From the NCBI GenBank assembly GCA_958347955.1, contig CATVXH010000005.1, positions 1 through 64,000 on the forward strand: DNA of 64,000 bases, written 5' to 3'. Below are positions 33,456 to 42,198 of this stretch, piece by piece; position 1 is the stretch's first letter, and each line of letters opens with the position of its first letter. Under the pieces are notes generated by a model. That model was given only the letters and a program-made list of their open reading frames with translations. It was not told where the DNA came from and made no database searches. The position numbers and the translations under genes were made by a program. This DNA comes from an uncultured Sutterella sp. (GTDB lineage Bacteria > Pseudomonadota > Gammaproteobacteria > Burkholderiales > Burkholderiaceae_F).

Positions 33456-34577
33456 ATGCAAAATACTCAAATGCTCCAGGAATTTATCGAACTGGTTCGG
33501 ATTCCTGTCAATTCAAAGCAAGAACGTCAGATTTGCGATGTTCTGAAGAAAAAATTCACTGAGCTTGGGTTGACTGTCTTCGAAGATGACACCGCGGAAA
33601 AAGTGGGCGGAAACGCCGGCAATTTAATTGCCGTGTTAAAGGGCGACCCGAAGTTGCCGGCGGTGCTCTTTTCTTCACATATGGATCGAGTCGGCAATCC
33701 CGGCAATATTAATCCTGTTGTTCATGAAGATACGGGATTGATCACAAGTGACGGCAACACAATATTGGCGGCAGACGATGTTTCCGGTATTTGTTCAATA
33801 CTTGACGGTATCCGCCGCATACAGTCTGACAAAACTCCTCATGGCGATATTGAAGTTGTTATTTCCGTGTGCGAGGAAATCGGTGTTCGTGGCGGCCGTT
33901 ACTTGGATTGTTCCAGTCTGAAATCAAAAATCGGTTACGTCTTGGATTGCCCGGGGCGCATTGGCCGTATAGTTAAACAAGCACCGACAAAATGCAAAAT
34001 CATTGCAACGGTCAAAGGCATAAAAGCTCACGCCGGCAACGAGCCTGAGAAGGGGTTGAATGCCATTAAGGTGGCCGCTTGCGCGTTGAGCGAAATGCCG
34101 GAAGGTAGAATCAGCCCGGAAGTCACTTCAAACTTCGGACAAATTCAAGGCGGCACGGGCACCAATGTGGTGTGTGACAAATGCGTGATTACAGGTGAAG
34201 CTCGAGGTACTGATGAGGACAAACTCAACGAGTATCTGGAAGTGGTTAAGAGTACGTTTGCCAAGGCGGCAGAACGTTTCAACACAACCATAGATGTCAA
34301 AATCGATTTGCTTTATCACACATTTAATGTCCCTGAAGAGGCTCCCGTGATCAAGATTGCCAAACAGGCAATGCAGGCCGAAGGCATTGAAGCCGTTTGT
34401 CAAAAGGGAGGCGGCGGAAGTGACGGCAATCACCTCAACTGGCAAGGGATTTCGACAGTAGTGTTAGGTCTGGGGTACTCCAAGAACCACACTAACGCCG
34501 AGCAAATCTACTACGAGGATATGTTTGCCTGCGGCAAGCTAGTTCAAAGGATTGTTCAGGAAGTCTCTAAAATGTAA
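33456..34577 (+). CDS. M20 family metallopeptidase (PepT-like)
   Basis: This 373-residue cytosolic dizinc peptidase resembles tripeptidase T and its YqjE relatives. Visible metal-site segments are SSHMDRV (about 72-78), ILAADDVSG (about 106-114), CEEIGVRGG (about 142-150), and HTNAEQI near the C-terminus. The middle domain shows GIKAHAGNEPEKGLNAI, usual for M20 dimerisation domains. It begins 12 bases after the carrier gene and is the last gene before a terminator-like hairpin, so it may be co-transcribed with mdc. The natural substrate is unknown. Confidence 0.87.
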   Translation: MQNTQMLQEFIELVRIPVNSKQERQICDVLKKKFTELGLTVFEDDTAEKVGGNAGNLIAVLKGDPKLPAVLFSSHMDRVGNPGNINPVVHEDTGLITSDGNTILAADDVSGICSILDGIRRIQSDKTPHGDIEVVISVCEEIGVRGGRYLDCSSLKSKIGYVLDCPGRIGRIVKQAPTKCKIIATVKGIKAHAGNEPEKGLNAIKVAACALSEMPEGRISPEVTSNFGQIQGGTGTNVVCDKCVITGEARGTDEDKLNEYLEVVKSTFAKAAERFNTTIDVKIDLLYHTFNVPEEAPVIKIAKQAMQAEGIEAVCQKGGGGSDGNHLNWQGISTVVLGLGYSKNHTNAEQIYYEDMFACGKLVQRIVQEVSKM

Positions 34578-34622
34578 TCGCTAAAAGCGTTTGACCCTAA
34601 AATCTTTTGACGACTTTGAAGT

Positions 34623-34657
34623 GATCCCCAATTCTTGGTCAAAGAATTGGGGATCAT
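34623..34657 (+). terminator. Hairpin ending the mdc-peptidase transcript
   Basis: A 14-bp perfect stem, GATCCCCAATTCTT (34623-34636) with its complement at 34642-34655, encloses a 5-base loop. The following ATTGTTAT is only weakly T-rich, so termination strength is uncertain. It lies 45 bases after the peptidase stop. Confidence 0.65.
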
Positions 34658-34771
34658 TGTTATAGGATTCTTTATTCATTACCATGAGGTTAATATTTAA
34701 AATTTCTGCTTAATTGATCGCGCGCTTCTTTAGAGAGAAACTGCAATCAGTCCCTTTAGCAGGAGAGCGCT

Positions 34772-35881
34772 ATGAAAAAGTCCCTTTTAAAATTAACGGT
34801 TTTATCTGTTATGGCTGCTTTTACATTGACTCCGGTGAGCTTTGCCGCCGAGCAACCCAAAGCTTCTCAAACTCAACAAGTGCAGTTGCCCAAAGTGGCT
34901 ATTTTGGCTACCGGTGGGACAATCGCCAGTCGAGGTTCGGGCGCCTTGTCGTTGACGGATTATGGTGTGGGCTCCGGTCATAAACCGGTTGGTATTGAAG
35001 TGCTTGTCGATGCAGTGCCGGAAATCAAGAATTTCGCGCAAATCAGTGGAGAGCAGGTTTTCAATGTCGGCAGCTCTAAGCTCAGTATTGAAAACTGGCT
35101 TACGCTGGCCAACCGCATTAACGAGCTATTGGCGACCAAGGATGTCGATGGCATTGTGGTGACCCATGGAACGGACACATTAGAAGAAACGGCGTATTTC
35201 TTAAATTTAGTTGTTAAAAGTGACAAACCTGTTGTTTTGGTGGGTTCGATGAGGCCTGCCACTGCGATGAGCGCTGACGGTCCCCTTAATCTTGTCAACG
35301 CTGTGGCTTTGGCGGCAAGCAAAGACGCCAAAGGCAAGGGAGTCATGGTGGTGATGAACGATCAAATTTCTCCCGCTTTTGGTGTCACCAAGACCAACAC
35401 CACTAACGTGGCAACATTTAAGTGTCCGGATACCGGCTATATGGGTTACATGCAAAACAATGTTCCTTATTTTGTCAATCAGCCACTTAAGCGTCATACC
35501 GTAAAGAGCGAATTCGACATCAAAGGATTAAAAGCATTGCCTCGCGTGGAAGTCAACTACACGACTTTAGGTCAAGACGGACAACTGATTGACGCCATGG
35601 TTAATATTGGGGCGAAAGGCATTGTGAATGCCGGTTTGGGCCACGCCAATGTGCCGAATGCTGTCATGGATAGTTTGATCAAAGCGAAGAAGGCGGGCGT
35701 GACTGTTGTTGTGGATTCTCGCGTAGGTACCGGAATGGTGACGCCGGTTGGCAAATTCTCTAAGGAAGGTTTTGTCAGCGCCATGATGCATAATCCCCAA
35801 AAGGCCCGCATTCTCCTTATGTTGGCTTTAACTAAGACAGATGATCCGAAGGAAATCCAAAGAATCTTCAACGAATACTAA
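34772..35881 (+). CDS. ansB: Type II (periplasmic) L-asparaginase
   Basis: This enzyme hydrolyses asparagine to aspartate and ammonia in the periplasm. A clear signal peptide (MKKSLLKL, hydrophobic core, cleavage near VSFAA, residues 1-26) precedes the catalytic domain. The first catalytic threonine is Thr50 in ATGGTIAS, and the second site is VTHGTDTLEET (130-140). The length of 369 residues is usual. GGAGAG lies 5 bases before the ATG. It stands alone between terminators; the glutamate carrier gene follows. Some glutaminase activity is possible. Confidence 0.95.
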   Translation: MKKSLLKLTVLSVMAAFTLTPVSFAAEQPKASQTQQVQLPKVAILATGGTIASRGSGALSLTDYGVGSGHKPVGIEVLVDAVPEIKNFAQISGEQVFNVGSSKLSIENWLTLANRINELLATKDVDGIVVTHGTDTLEETAYFLNLVVKSDKPVVLVGSMRPATAMSADGPLNLVNAVALAASKDAKGKGVMVVMNDQISPAFGVTKTNTTNVATFKCPDTGYMGYMQNNVPYFVNQPLKRHTVKSEFDIKGLKALPRVEVNYTTLGQDGQLIDAMVNIGAKGIVNAGLGHANVPNAVMDSLIKAKKAGVTVVVDSRVGTGMVTPVGKFSKEGFVSAMMHNPQKARILLMLALTKTDDPKEIQRIFNEY

Positions 35882-35917
35882 AGCAGATCTGACGAACCGA
35901 AAGTCGAAACAAATTTT

Positions 35918-35942
35918 GGGGCGGGTTAACCGCCCCTTTTTT
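35918..35942 (+). terminator. Intrinsic terminator of asparaginase gene
   Basis: GGGGCGG (35918-35924) pairs with CCGCCCC (35930-35936) and is followed by six T. It lies 37 bases after the stop codon. Confidence 0.92.
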
Positions 35943-36011
35943 GAAAATAGCCAATTGCCGCATTTCGATGTTGTCCGTCATGGTCCGCATAAGTGCTTAA
36001 GAACAACGGCT

Positions 36012-36047
36012 AAGAAGTTAAAAAAATAACTCACTTCTTTTTCTTTT
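36012..36047 (+). terminator. Second terminator-like hairpin upstream of gltS
   Basis: AAGAAGTTA (36012-36020) pairs with TAAC and ACTTCTT (36027-36039, two-base bulge), and TTTTTCTTTT follows. It is 70 bases downstream of the asparaginase terminator. It may be a backup terminator or the end of a short transcript from 35943-36012, where I see no gene. Confidence 0.55.
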
Positions 36048-36150
36048 CACTAGGTAGAACCTCGCAATATCAGGCTTCTCAAAGTAATCGTATCGTTGTA
36101 TTGTCATAAATCAAAGACTCTCCGTGGAATTAACAAAAAAGGAGACTGCT

Positions 36151-37398
36151 ATGGATGTCGCGATAGAAAACGGCATTTGGGTCCTCAACATTAATATGAT
36201 TCAAAGCCTGGCCTTGGCCGTTGTGACCTATTACTTAGGTGTTTGGGTTAAGTCAAAAGTTGCTATTTTGGAGCGTCTTTCCATGCCGAGCCCGGTGGTG
36301 GGTGGCATGATTTTGGCGATCATTTTGTCAATTTTGCAGGGTGCCGGCATATTGTTGGTTCACTTCGACTCCACTTTGCAAACATTGCTGATGCTTGCCT
36401 TCTTTACCACGATTGGCATGATGGCCAGTATCAAAGTGGTCAAACAAGGTGGAAAACTCTTGGTTGGCTTTTTAGTCGCGGTGTCCGTTTTAGCGGTTTT
36501 ACAAAACGTTCTCGGAATGTCTTTGGCCGCGTTTATGGGCTTGGATAAGCACTATGGCATTCTCACCGGCGCCGTTTCCATGATGGGAGGATTGGGGACT
36601 TCAGCAGCGTTTGGTCCTTATTTTGAACAAACATACGGCATTACAGGAGCAACAGCTGTCGCCATTACGTCGGCCACATTTGGTATGGCGGCCGCGCTCA
36701 TTTTGGGCGGACCATTCGGCGAATGGTTGATTCGTCGTTATAAAGTGAAAACTCCTCAAACCGTTGCGCAGCCGGAACCGCCTCTTCGTATTCCAAATGA
36801 TCTTGAGGCTGATATTGTGGCCAAAGAGGCTGGCCATAAACCGTCATTTACCGATGAATTGATGAAAGCGGGTGGCGTGGTGGCTATTTGCATGGCGTTG
36901 GGAGGAATTGTTTCGCAATACCTCGGTGAAATCATTACGTTGCCGGCTTATATCGGCTCAATGATTGTGGCGGCCGTTGTTCGAAATGTCATCGACTGCA
37001 CGAAATCTGTCCGTATTGATGGGGTTGGTTTGAACGCCGTCGCAGACATCAGTTTGGTGCTGTTTGTGACAATGGCTGTCAACAGTTTGAAGTTGGCAGA
37101 ACTTGTCAATTTGGCGATTCCAATGTTGGTGATATTGTTGGCTCAATCCGTGTTGGTGTTGGCTTTTTCTTGGTTCTTTATTTTCTTACTTTTCGGCAAA
37201 AACTATGACACAGTCATGTTGAGCGTGGGCGGTGTCGGTTTTTCCATGGGTTCTACGGCAAACGGATTGGCAGTTATGCAAGCTTTGGCTGAAAAATACG
37301 GCTCCAATGCCCGAGCTTGGTTGATCGTGAGTTTGGTTGGCGCATTCCTGATTGATTTGATCAACGCAGTGATCATTACCTACATGGGAACACTTTAA
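36151..37398 (+). CDS. gltS: Sodium/glutamate symporter GltS
   Basis: GltS imports glutamate with sodium across the inner membrane. The 415-residue protein has the family architecture of two inverted repeats of five helices, with pore-loop segments rich in Gly and Ser: GAVSMMGGLGTSAAFGPYFEQTYG in the first half and SVGGVGFSMGSTANGLAVMQALAEKYG in the second. The ATG at 36151 follows AAGGAG by 7 bases; the frame is open upstream to 36124 without a better site. It lies next to the periplasmic asparaginase, and terminators flank the gene. Confidence 0.93.
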   Translation: MDVAIENGIWVLNINMIQSLALAVVTYYLGVWVKSKVAILERLSMPSPVVGGMILAIILSILQGAGILLVHFDSTLQTLLMLAFFTTIGMMASIKVVKQGGKLLVGFLVAVSVLAVLQNVLGMSLAAFMGLDKHYGILTGAVSMMGGLGTSAAFGPYFEQTYGITGATAVAITSATFGMAAALILGGPFGEWLIRRYKVKTPQTVAQPEPPLRIPNDLEADIVAKEAGHKPSFTDELMKAGGVVAICMALGGIVSQYLGEIITLPAYIGSMIVAAVVRNVIDCTKSVRIDGVGLNAVADISLVLFVTMAVNSLKLAELVNLAIPMLVILLAQSVLVLAFSWFFIFLLFGKNYDTVMLSVGGVGFSMGSTANGLAVMQALAEKYGSNARAWLIVSLVGAFLIDLINAVIITYMGTL

Positions 37399-37410
37399 TC
37401 ATCAAAAGCG

Positions 37411-37446
37411 CGAAAACGCCCGAATTTTTTCTTCGGGCGTTTTTCG
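37411..37446. terminator. Terminator between gltS and the C69 peptidase gene
   Basis: CGAAAACGCCCGAA (37411-37424) pairs with TTCGGGCGTTTT and following CG (37432-37446) around a T-rich loop. T-runs occur on both strands, so it can serve both convergent genes. Confidence 0.88.
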
Positions 37447-37491
37447 TGATTTAGCAGATCAAACTGCTAAGCGCTTGGAAACCTCAACGGC

Positions 37492-39324
37492 TTAGAGCAG
37501 GTGCTTTCCGTCGCGGGAAACAGAGCTTTTGACTTCCTTGGTTTCCACCGGCACAACGTCAAAGCCAACGACACGGTGGCCGTTTACTTGGGTGTAGAGC
37601 CAGAGGTCCATGGTGGCGCCGGGAACGGCTCCCTTGGCGACGTCCTTCATCGAGAACGTGAACACAACGTCTTCGATACCGTCCTTGTTAACGTCCTTGT
37701 ACTCGATGCTCTTAGCAGGGGCAAAGTTCTTGAATTGACGGGTCGAATTGAGTTGGTTACCACTCATGCCGGCGCGCGTGGCTTCAATATTTGCGGAGAG
37801 AACCGAGTGATCCTTGTTGCCAAGGAGTGCGAAGGCAACCGTCTCGTCACTGTCGGCCTTAACAACAGGCGTCAGGATCTTCACTTCGTAGGGCATCAAG
37901 CGGGCGTTTTCAGCGCGCATTGTATCGAGCACGGCTTTGTAAGTGGATTCATTGTAATCGTGCAGGAACTTCGTGCGGGCTTCGCCCTTCAAAGAGGCGG
38001 CTTTCTTCGTAATCTTGCTGCGTTCGGCAAGGTATTTGTCTTCAATCTTATTGATTAAATCCGTGCGCTTGGTGATTTCTTGTCCGCGCAGATAGTCAAC
38101 CGCGTTCGTGCCGGCGCTAAAGACGCTGTGCGGCGTAAATTCTTCGCGGAAGTCGAACATTTCAGGGGTTCCCTTGAAGTGTTCAGCCGTTGCTTTTTCG
38201 GGCGTCAGGAATGCCGTGCCCTTGGCGGGACCGGCCAACGGATAAAGCGGAACGAAAGCGGATTGGCAGGGACGGCCGTACGTGCGCCAAGCTTCGGTGA
38301 GAGTCGGATCGGCGCTCAAGTCATAGACGATAGAGTCATGGGAAGTCGTGCGGCAGATACCTTCGGAGTGAGAGTGGTAGAACTCTTGATCCTGGCCAAT
38401 ATAGTCCTCATGCAGACGCAAGAAGTTCATGGCATCTTTAACACCGAGCTTATGATCAATCTTCGCGCTGTAGGGGAATTTTTCAGGATCGTTGTATTCG
38501 ACGCCCGTTAAGTACTTCCAAGCAATGACGTTGCGATTAGCGTTCCAGCGTTCATGACGGATGCTTTCCTGAGCAACGATCTTTCTCCAATTGAAAATCT
38601 TGTCATCAGCCTTTTGACGTCCGTCTTTAATGGCGCGTTGAACCTGACCCGGTTCAATCTTCCAGTTTTCATGGTCCGTGAGGTCAACCTTGTCCATCAT
38701 GAAAACGTTCGGAATGTAGACGACTTCATCATCGGCAATCTTACGGGCGACCCAAGAATTGCCTTGGTGGATGGCCAATTGCCAAGCTTCGTTGGCGTCG
38801 GCGAATGTGTAGGTGCGGCCGTCATGGAAATAGCCGTATTCTTTCAGCAAGGCCGTGGCGATTTCAACGGCTTCACGGGCGGAATGCGCACGCTCGGCGA
38901 CAAGGCGACGGATGCCGTAGCCGATACCACCGTCTTTCACTTCCATTCTGTCGGCGTCAAAAATTTCGCCGCACCAGTTGGTGGCAACAACAACGCCTGC
39001 GTCATTGAAAAAACCGTCGGCAAAAGAAGCACCGTCAGGCACAAAGGTCTGCGTCCAGTAAAAACCGAGCGTCTCTTCCACTTGAGGAATCTCGGCGGCA
39101 AACTTTTCAAAGCGAATCATTTCACCTTTTTTGTGCTTGGCAGGCGGCACGTAGTGATGCATATTGAAAAGGCGGCCACCGTTATCTTCGTTATGGGCAA
39201 CAATGATATTGCCGGTTTTGGAAACGGCTTTGCCGATCACGAGCGTGCTGCAGGCTTGAGCGGAACCGACAGCGACAAAGGCTGCGGCCACTGCCAGAGC
39301 GGTCTTTTTAAACAGGGATTGCAT
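37492..39324 (-). CDS. Secreted C69 family dipeptidase (PepD-like)
   Basis: This N-terminal-nucleophile hydrolase of family C69 cleaves dipeptides. A signal peptide (1-24, MQSLFKKTALAVAAAF to SAQA) ends exactly before Cys25 of CSTLVIGK, the expected catalytic residue, so export would also create the active N-terminus. Further family segments are HNEDNGGR, VATNWCGEIFD, and the TTSHDS motif around 325. The 610-residue length exceeds that of lactobacillus PepD (about 470); the C-terminal part contains a calcium-loop-like DVNKDGIEDVVF near 545. It is transcribed alone. A lipoprotein is unlikely because the lipobox lacks Leu at -3. Confidence 0.9.
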   Translation of the reverse strand: MQSLFKKTALAVAAAFVAVGSAQACSTLVIGKAVSKTGNIIVAHNEDNGGRLFNMHHYVPPAKHKKGEMIRFEKFAAEIPQVEETLGFYWTQTFVPDGASFADGFFNDAGVVVATNWCGEIFDADRMEVKDGGIGYGIRRLVAERAHSAREAVEIATALLKEYGYFHDGRTYTFADANEAWQLAIHQGNSWVARKIADDEVVYIPNVFMMDKVDLTDHENWKIEPGQVQRAIKDGRQKADDKIFNWRKIVAQESIRHERWNANRNVIAWKYLTGVEYNDPEKFPYSAKIDHKLGVKDAMNFLRLHEDYIGQDQEFYHSHSEGICRTTSHDSIVYDLSADPTLTEAWRTYGRPCQSAFVPLYPLAGPAKGTAFLTPEKATAEHFKGTPEMFDFREEFTPHSVFSAGTNAVDYLRGQEITKRTDLINKIEDKYLAERSKITKKAASLKGEARTKFLHDYNESTYKAVLDTMRAENARLMPYEVKILTPVVKADSDETVAFALLGNKDHSVLSANIEATRAGMSGNQLNSTRQFKNFAPAKSIEYKDVNKDGIEDVVFTFSMKDVAKGAVPGATMDLWLYTQVNGHRVVGFDVVPVETKEVKSSVSRDGKHLL

Positions 39325-39524
39325 AAAATTCCTTTCGTTAAAAGTGAAGTCGACTGAAAATCAGCCAAAGGTCTCTTATTTAAAAGATATTTAATTGTTA
39401 TGACAACTAGGGAATGCACCTATTGTCGCTGTTTAATTTTTAATACAGAGATAGAAGAAATTCGTTAAAAATCACTCTGATTTGAGATAAATGATTTGTT
39501 ATTAAAATATTTTTTAAAATTTTC

Positions 39525-39551
39525 TTGCTTTTTTTTTAATGTCTATATAAA
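39525..39551 (+). promoter_or_regulatory. Candidate promoter of the tRNA-Ala-tRNA-Glu unit
   Basis: TTGCTT (39525-39530) and TATAAA (39546-39551) are separated by 15 bases within a very AT-rich stretch, placing the start about 10 bases before tRNA-Ala. The rest of the gap from the C69 gene (39325-39524) is AT-rich and contains no recognisable gene. Confidence 0.5.
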
Positions 39552-39567
39552 ATGCACACTCTCTTTT

Positions 39568-39643
39568 GGGGGTATAGCTCAGTTGGTAGAGCACTTGCAT
39601 GGCATGCAAGGGGTCAGCGGTTCGAATCCGCTTACCTCCACCA
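39568..39643 (+). tRNA. alaW: tRNA-Ala (anticodon GGC)
   Basis: The acceptor stem GGGGGTA (39568-39574) pairs with TACCTCC (39633-39639, one G-U), followed by A and an encoded CCA. The D arm is GCTC-AGTTGGTAGA-GC. The anticodon stem CTTGC/GCAAG encloses ATGGCAT, giving GGC, which reads GCC and GCU. The T arm contains GGTTCGAATCC. Confidence 0.97.
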
Positions 39644-39655
39644 AAATTAGATTGC

Positions 39656-39731
39656 GTCTCCATCGTCTAGAGGCCTAGGACACGACCCTTTCACGGTCGG
39701 TACCGGGGTTCGAATCCCCGTGGGGACGCCA
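39656..39731 (+). tRNA. gltT: tRNA-Glu (anticodon TTC)
   Basis: The acceptor GTCTCCA (39656-39662) pairs with TGGGGAC (39721-39727), then G and an encoded CCA. The sequence ATCGTCTAGAGGCCTAGGACAC is typical of tRNA-Glu. The anticodon stem CGACC/GGTCG encloses CTTTCAC, giving TTC. It lies 12 bases after tRNA-Ala, so the two are co-transcribed. Confidence 0.97.
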
Positions 39732-39739
39732 ATTCTTAC

Positions 39740-39766
39740 AAAGCAACCAGTGGCGGTTGCTTTTTT
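39740..39766 (+). terminator. Terminator of the tRNA unit
   Basis: AAAGCAACC (39740-39748) pairs with GGTTGCTTT (39755-39763) around a 6-base loop, and six T follow the GC part. It is 9 bases after the tRNA-Glu CCA. The minus-strand LysR gene ends at 39768 and may share it. Confidence 0.9.
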
Positions 39767-39767
39767 G

Positions 39768-40727
39768 TTATTCAAAGCTTTTCCATTTTTTTGAAAATTT
39801 TCGCCAAGGACTTGTTAAATCCGAGTTGCCTTTTTCCGCGATCAGATTCATGATTTCTTGATACAGCGGACTGTTTTTATTTTCCGAACGACAATAAACA
39901 TTGGCTCGTGCCACCGGCCTGTGCCAGCGAGGCAGGACTGGCACAATAAACTCATTTTGCAGTTGTTCCCGCACAACCCCCAGGTTAAGGTCCACAGAAA
40001 TCCCCGCGCCGGCCAACAACATTTCTTTGCATGTTATTGCATCTCCATAATTGATTTTTCTGCAATTTCTTAGTTTGAACCGTTCATTTCCGTTTTCAAT
40101 ATAGTCCGCGTAATAAGGGCTGCTTTGATAACGGACCAATAATGGGCATTGAATCAGATCGGCGATAGATAAGGGATTGCCGTACTTATTTAAAAAATCT
40201 CTGCTGGCCAATAAAAAAGTATAGAAGTCATCAACGTAGATGCCGTGCAAATCGGCTTGATCTGAAGAATAAAAACAAAACGAAATATCTGTTTTGCGGG
40301 TCAGCAGTGCTTGAAGTCCTCTGTCTGCTGATATTTCGAAATGGACGTTTTTATGTTCAGACTCGTAATCAAGCAGTGCGGACAGTATTGAGGTTCTGTC
40401 CATATTGACGGGCAAAGAGATGTGCAGGGTTCTGCAAGGGTAAGAGCCATGCTCTTTTTTAATGCTGTCTGTCAATGACAAGAGTGCTTCATGGTGCCGA
40501 AGCATTTCATTGACGTAGGGGAGGAGTTCTGAGGCTTCAGCTGTCAGTTTGGCAGGTCTTGAACGTCGATCAAGAATGAATATCCCCAGTTCATCCTCGA
40601 GCGCAGAAAGCATCCTGGAGGCTATTGGAGGGTCAAGCCACAATTGCTTTGCGGCCGATTTCAAAGAGCCGGTCTGCCCTATGGTCAGTAGTATTTTCCA
40701 AGCCAATATGTTGTCAGTTTTTTTCAT
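39768..40727 (-). CDS. LysR-family transcriptional regulator
   Basis: The 319-residue protein has an N-terminal winged helix-turn-helix (AWKILLTIGQTGSLKSAAKQLWLDPPIASRMLSALEDELG, about 9-48) and a substrate-binding regulatory domain (about 90-300). It is divergent from the aminotransferase-amidohydrolase genes with a 140-base gap, the standard arrangement for a LysR regulator controlling the neighbouring pathway. The effector cannot be told from sequence. The C-terminus is short and rich in Lys and Trp. Confidence 0.9.
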   Translation of the reverse strand: MKKTDNILAWKILLTIGQTGSLKSAAKQLWLDPPIASRMLSALEDELGIFILDRRSRPAKLTAEASELLPYVNEMLRHHEALLSLTDSIKKEHGSYPCRTLHISLPVNMDRTSILSALLDYESEHKNVHFEISADRGLQALLTRKTDISFCFYSSDQADLHGIYVDDFYTFLLASRDFLNKYGNPLSIADLIQCPLLVRYQSSPYYADYIENGNERFKLRNCRKINYGDAITCKEMLLAGAGISVDLNLGVVREQLQNEFIVPVLPRWHRPVARANVYCRSENKNSPLYQEIMNLIAEKGNSDLTSPWRKFSKKWKSFE

Positions 40728-40868
40728 AAAAACGGCGCAACCCCTCCCTGCCTTTTTAACATAAACCCCATTAATTGCATTTTTAACAATCTTATATTAA
40801 CAAACCCGCCTTCTCTTTTCTTTGAGCTCTACCTACAATTACTTATGCATTTTTTCCAGGAGTTGAAA

Positions 40869-42143
40869 ATGAACGAATACGGCAGCGAAGAATTTCCAAT
40901 GGTCAGATATGTTCCGTACATGGGCGTTATTTGGACGGTGAACGAAGCCTCCAAACTTGGTTTTTACAATGGCCATCCTGATTGGTGTAATGTTGGTCAA
41001 GGACAGCCGGAAGTCGGTGAAATTGAAGGGGCTCCGGATCGCATTGAAGATATCAAATTAAAACCCAGTGACGCGGCCTACGGTCCTGTGGGCGGTACGG
41101 TTGAGGTGAGAGAAGCCATCGCAGACTGGGTCAATCGCACCTACCGCAAAGGTATGAGCCAATACACGGCTGAAAATGTCAGTTTTGCCTGCGGCGGTCG
41201 TTTGGCGCTTACGCGTTTGTACAGTATTTTCAAAGATGGCGCACGCATTGCTTATAAAAATCCCGATTACACCGCCTATGAGGATTATCTTTATCCGCTT
41301 CGCCACAATTGTGAATTGATCGAATTGCGGGCCGAGGAAAAAGATGGATTTACGGTGCCTGTGGAACGCTTTGAAGATTTCATGCACGATGTTCGCCCGA
41401 ATGCTTTTGTCTTCTCCAACCCCTGTAATCCAACCGGCCAAGTGGTCAAGGGCGAGGCCATGGACCGCTATCTCCAAGCGGCTCGCCGGGAAAATTGTCT
41501 TTTAGGCGCAGATGAGTTCTACGCGACATTTTCTTATAACGAAGACGGAACGCCGGCTGAGACAGCGGTATCAGCGTTGCCTTACGTCAAAGATGTTAAT
41601 CGGGATCCGGTTATCGTGTTTGACGGACTGACAAAAGGTTTTCGCTATCCGGGCTGGCGCGCCGGATGGGCGATTGGTCCGAAATATCTGATTGAAATGA
41701 TCAATCGCGCGGCAAGTGCTGTTGACGGCGGTCCCTCCACCATGGTTCAGCGTGGAGTTATTCAGGAGTTGGCTGAAGGTCATGCTGAGCAGGAGCTCTT
41801 GGCGACACGCAGAGAGTTCGCCGTTAAGCGCAAAATGATGATTGATGGGTTGGCGCAACTGGGCATTCACACACCGGCAAATCAGCCCTTGGGAACATTT
41901 TACGTATGGGCCAGCATTGAGAACTTACCGGGAAAATTGTCCGATGCGGATAATTTCTTCTACGCCTGCTTGCAAAAGAAGGTGATCACGGTTCCCGGGC
42001 ATTTCTTCGATGTGCGTCCTTTCCGTGTGCGTCCGACAAATGAGCCTTATCGTCACTGGGTGCGTTTCTCTTATGGTCCGAATCGTAAGACCATTCAAAC
42101 AGCCTTGGAAAGAATCGCAGAGGTTATCAGGGAAAATAAATAA
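40869..42143 (+). CDS. Pyridoxal-phosphate-dependent aminotransferase, class I/II
   Basis: This 424-residue fold-type I aminotransferase should move an amino group between an amino acid and a 2-oxo acid. The cofactor lysine lies in DGLTKGFRYPGWRAGW (near residue 257). FSNPCNPTGQVVKG and the substrate-binding arginine region HWVRFSYG are visible. Start ATG 40869 follows CAGGAG by 7 bases; the frame is open further upstream without a site. It is followed by the AbgA-like hydrolase gene 55 bases later. The substrate is unknown; the hydrolase may supply the amino acid. Confidence 0.9.
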   Translation: MNEYGSEEFPMVRYVPYMGVIWTVNEASKLGFYNGHPDWCNVGQGQPEVGEIEGAPDRIEDIKLKPSDAAYGPVGGTVEVREAIADWVNRTYRKGMSQYTAENVSFACGGRLALTRLYSIFKDGARIAYKNPDYTAYEDYLYPLRHNCELIELRAEEKDGFTVPVERFEDFMHDVRPNAFVFSNPCNPTGQVVKGEAMDRYLQAARRENCLLGADEFYATFSYNEDGTPAETAVSALPYVKDVNRDPVIVFDGLTKGFRYPGWRAGWAIGPKYLIEMINRAASAVDGGPSTMVQRGVIQELAEGHAEQELLATRREFAVKRKMMIDGLAQLGIHTPANQPLGTFYVWASIENLPGKLSDADNFFYACLQKKVITVPGHFFDVRPFRVRPTNEPYRHWVRFSYGPNRKTIQTALERIAEVIRENK

Positions 42144-42198
42144 CTGAGTTTTAACGGGCAAGAAATTGCCCGTTAAATTTATGAGCGAGGTAAGCATT

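Noticed and set aside
35841..36029. 62-codon plus-strand frame running from the asparaginase 3' end
   Set aside because: Its first part overlaps the asparaginase gene out of frame, and it runs through the terminator.
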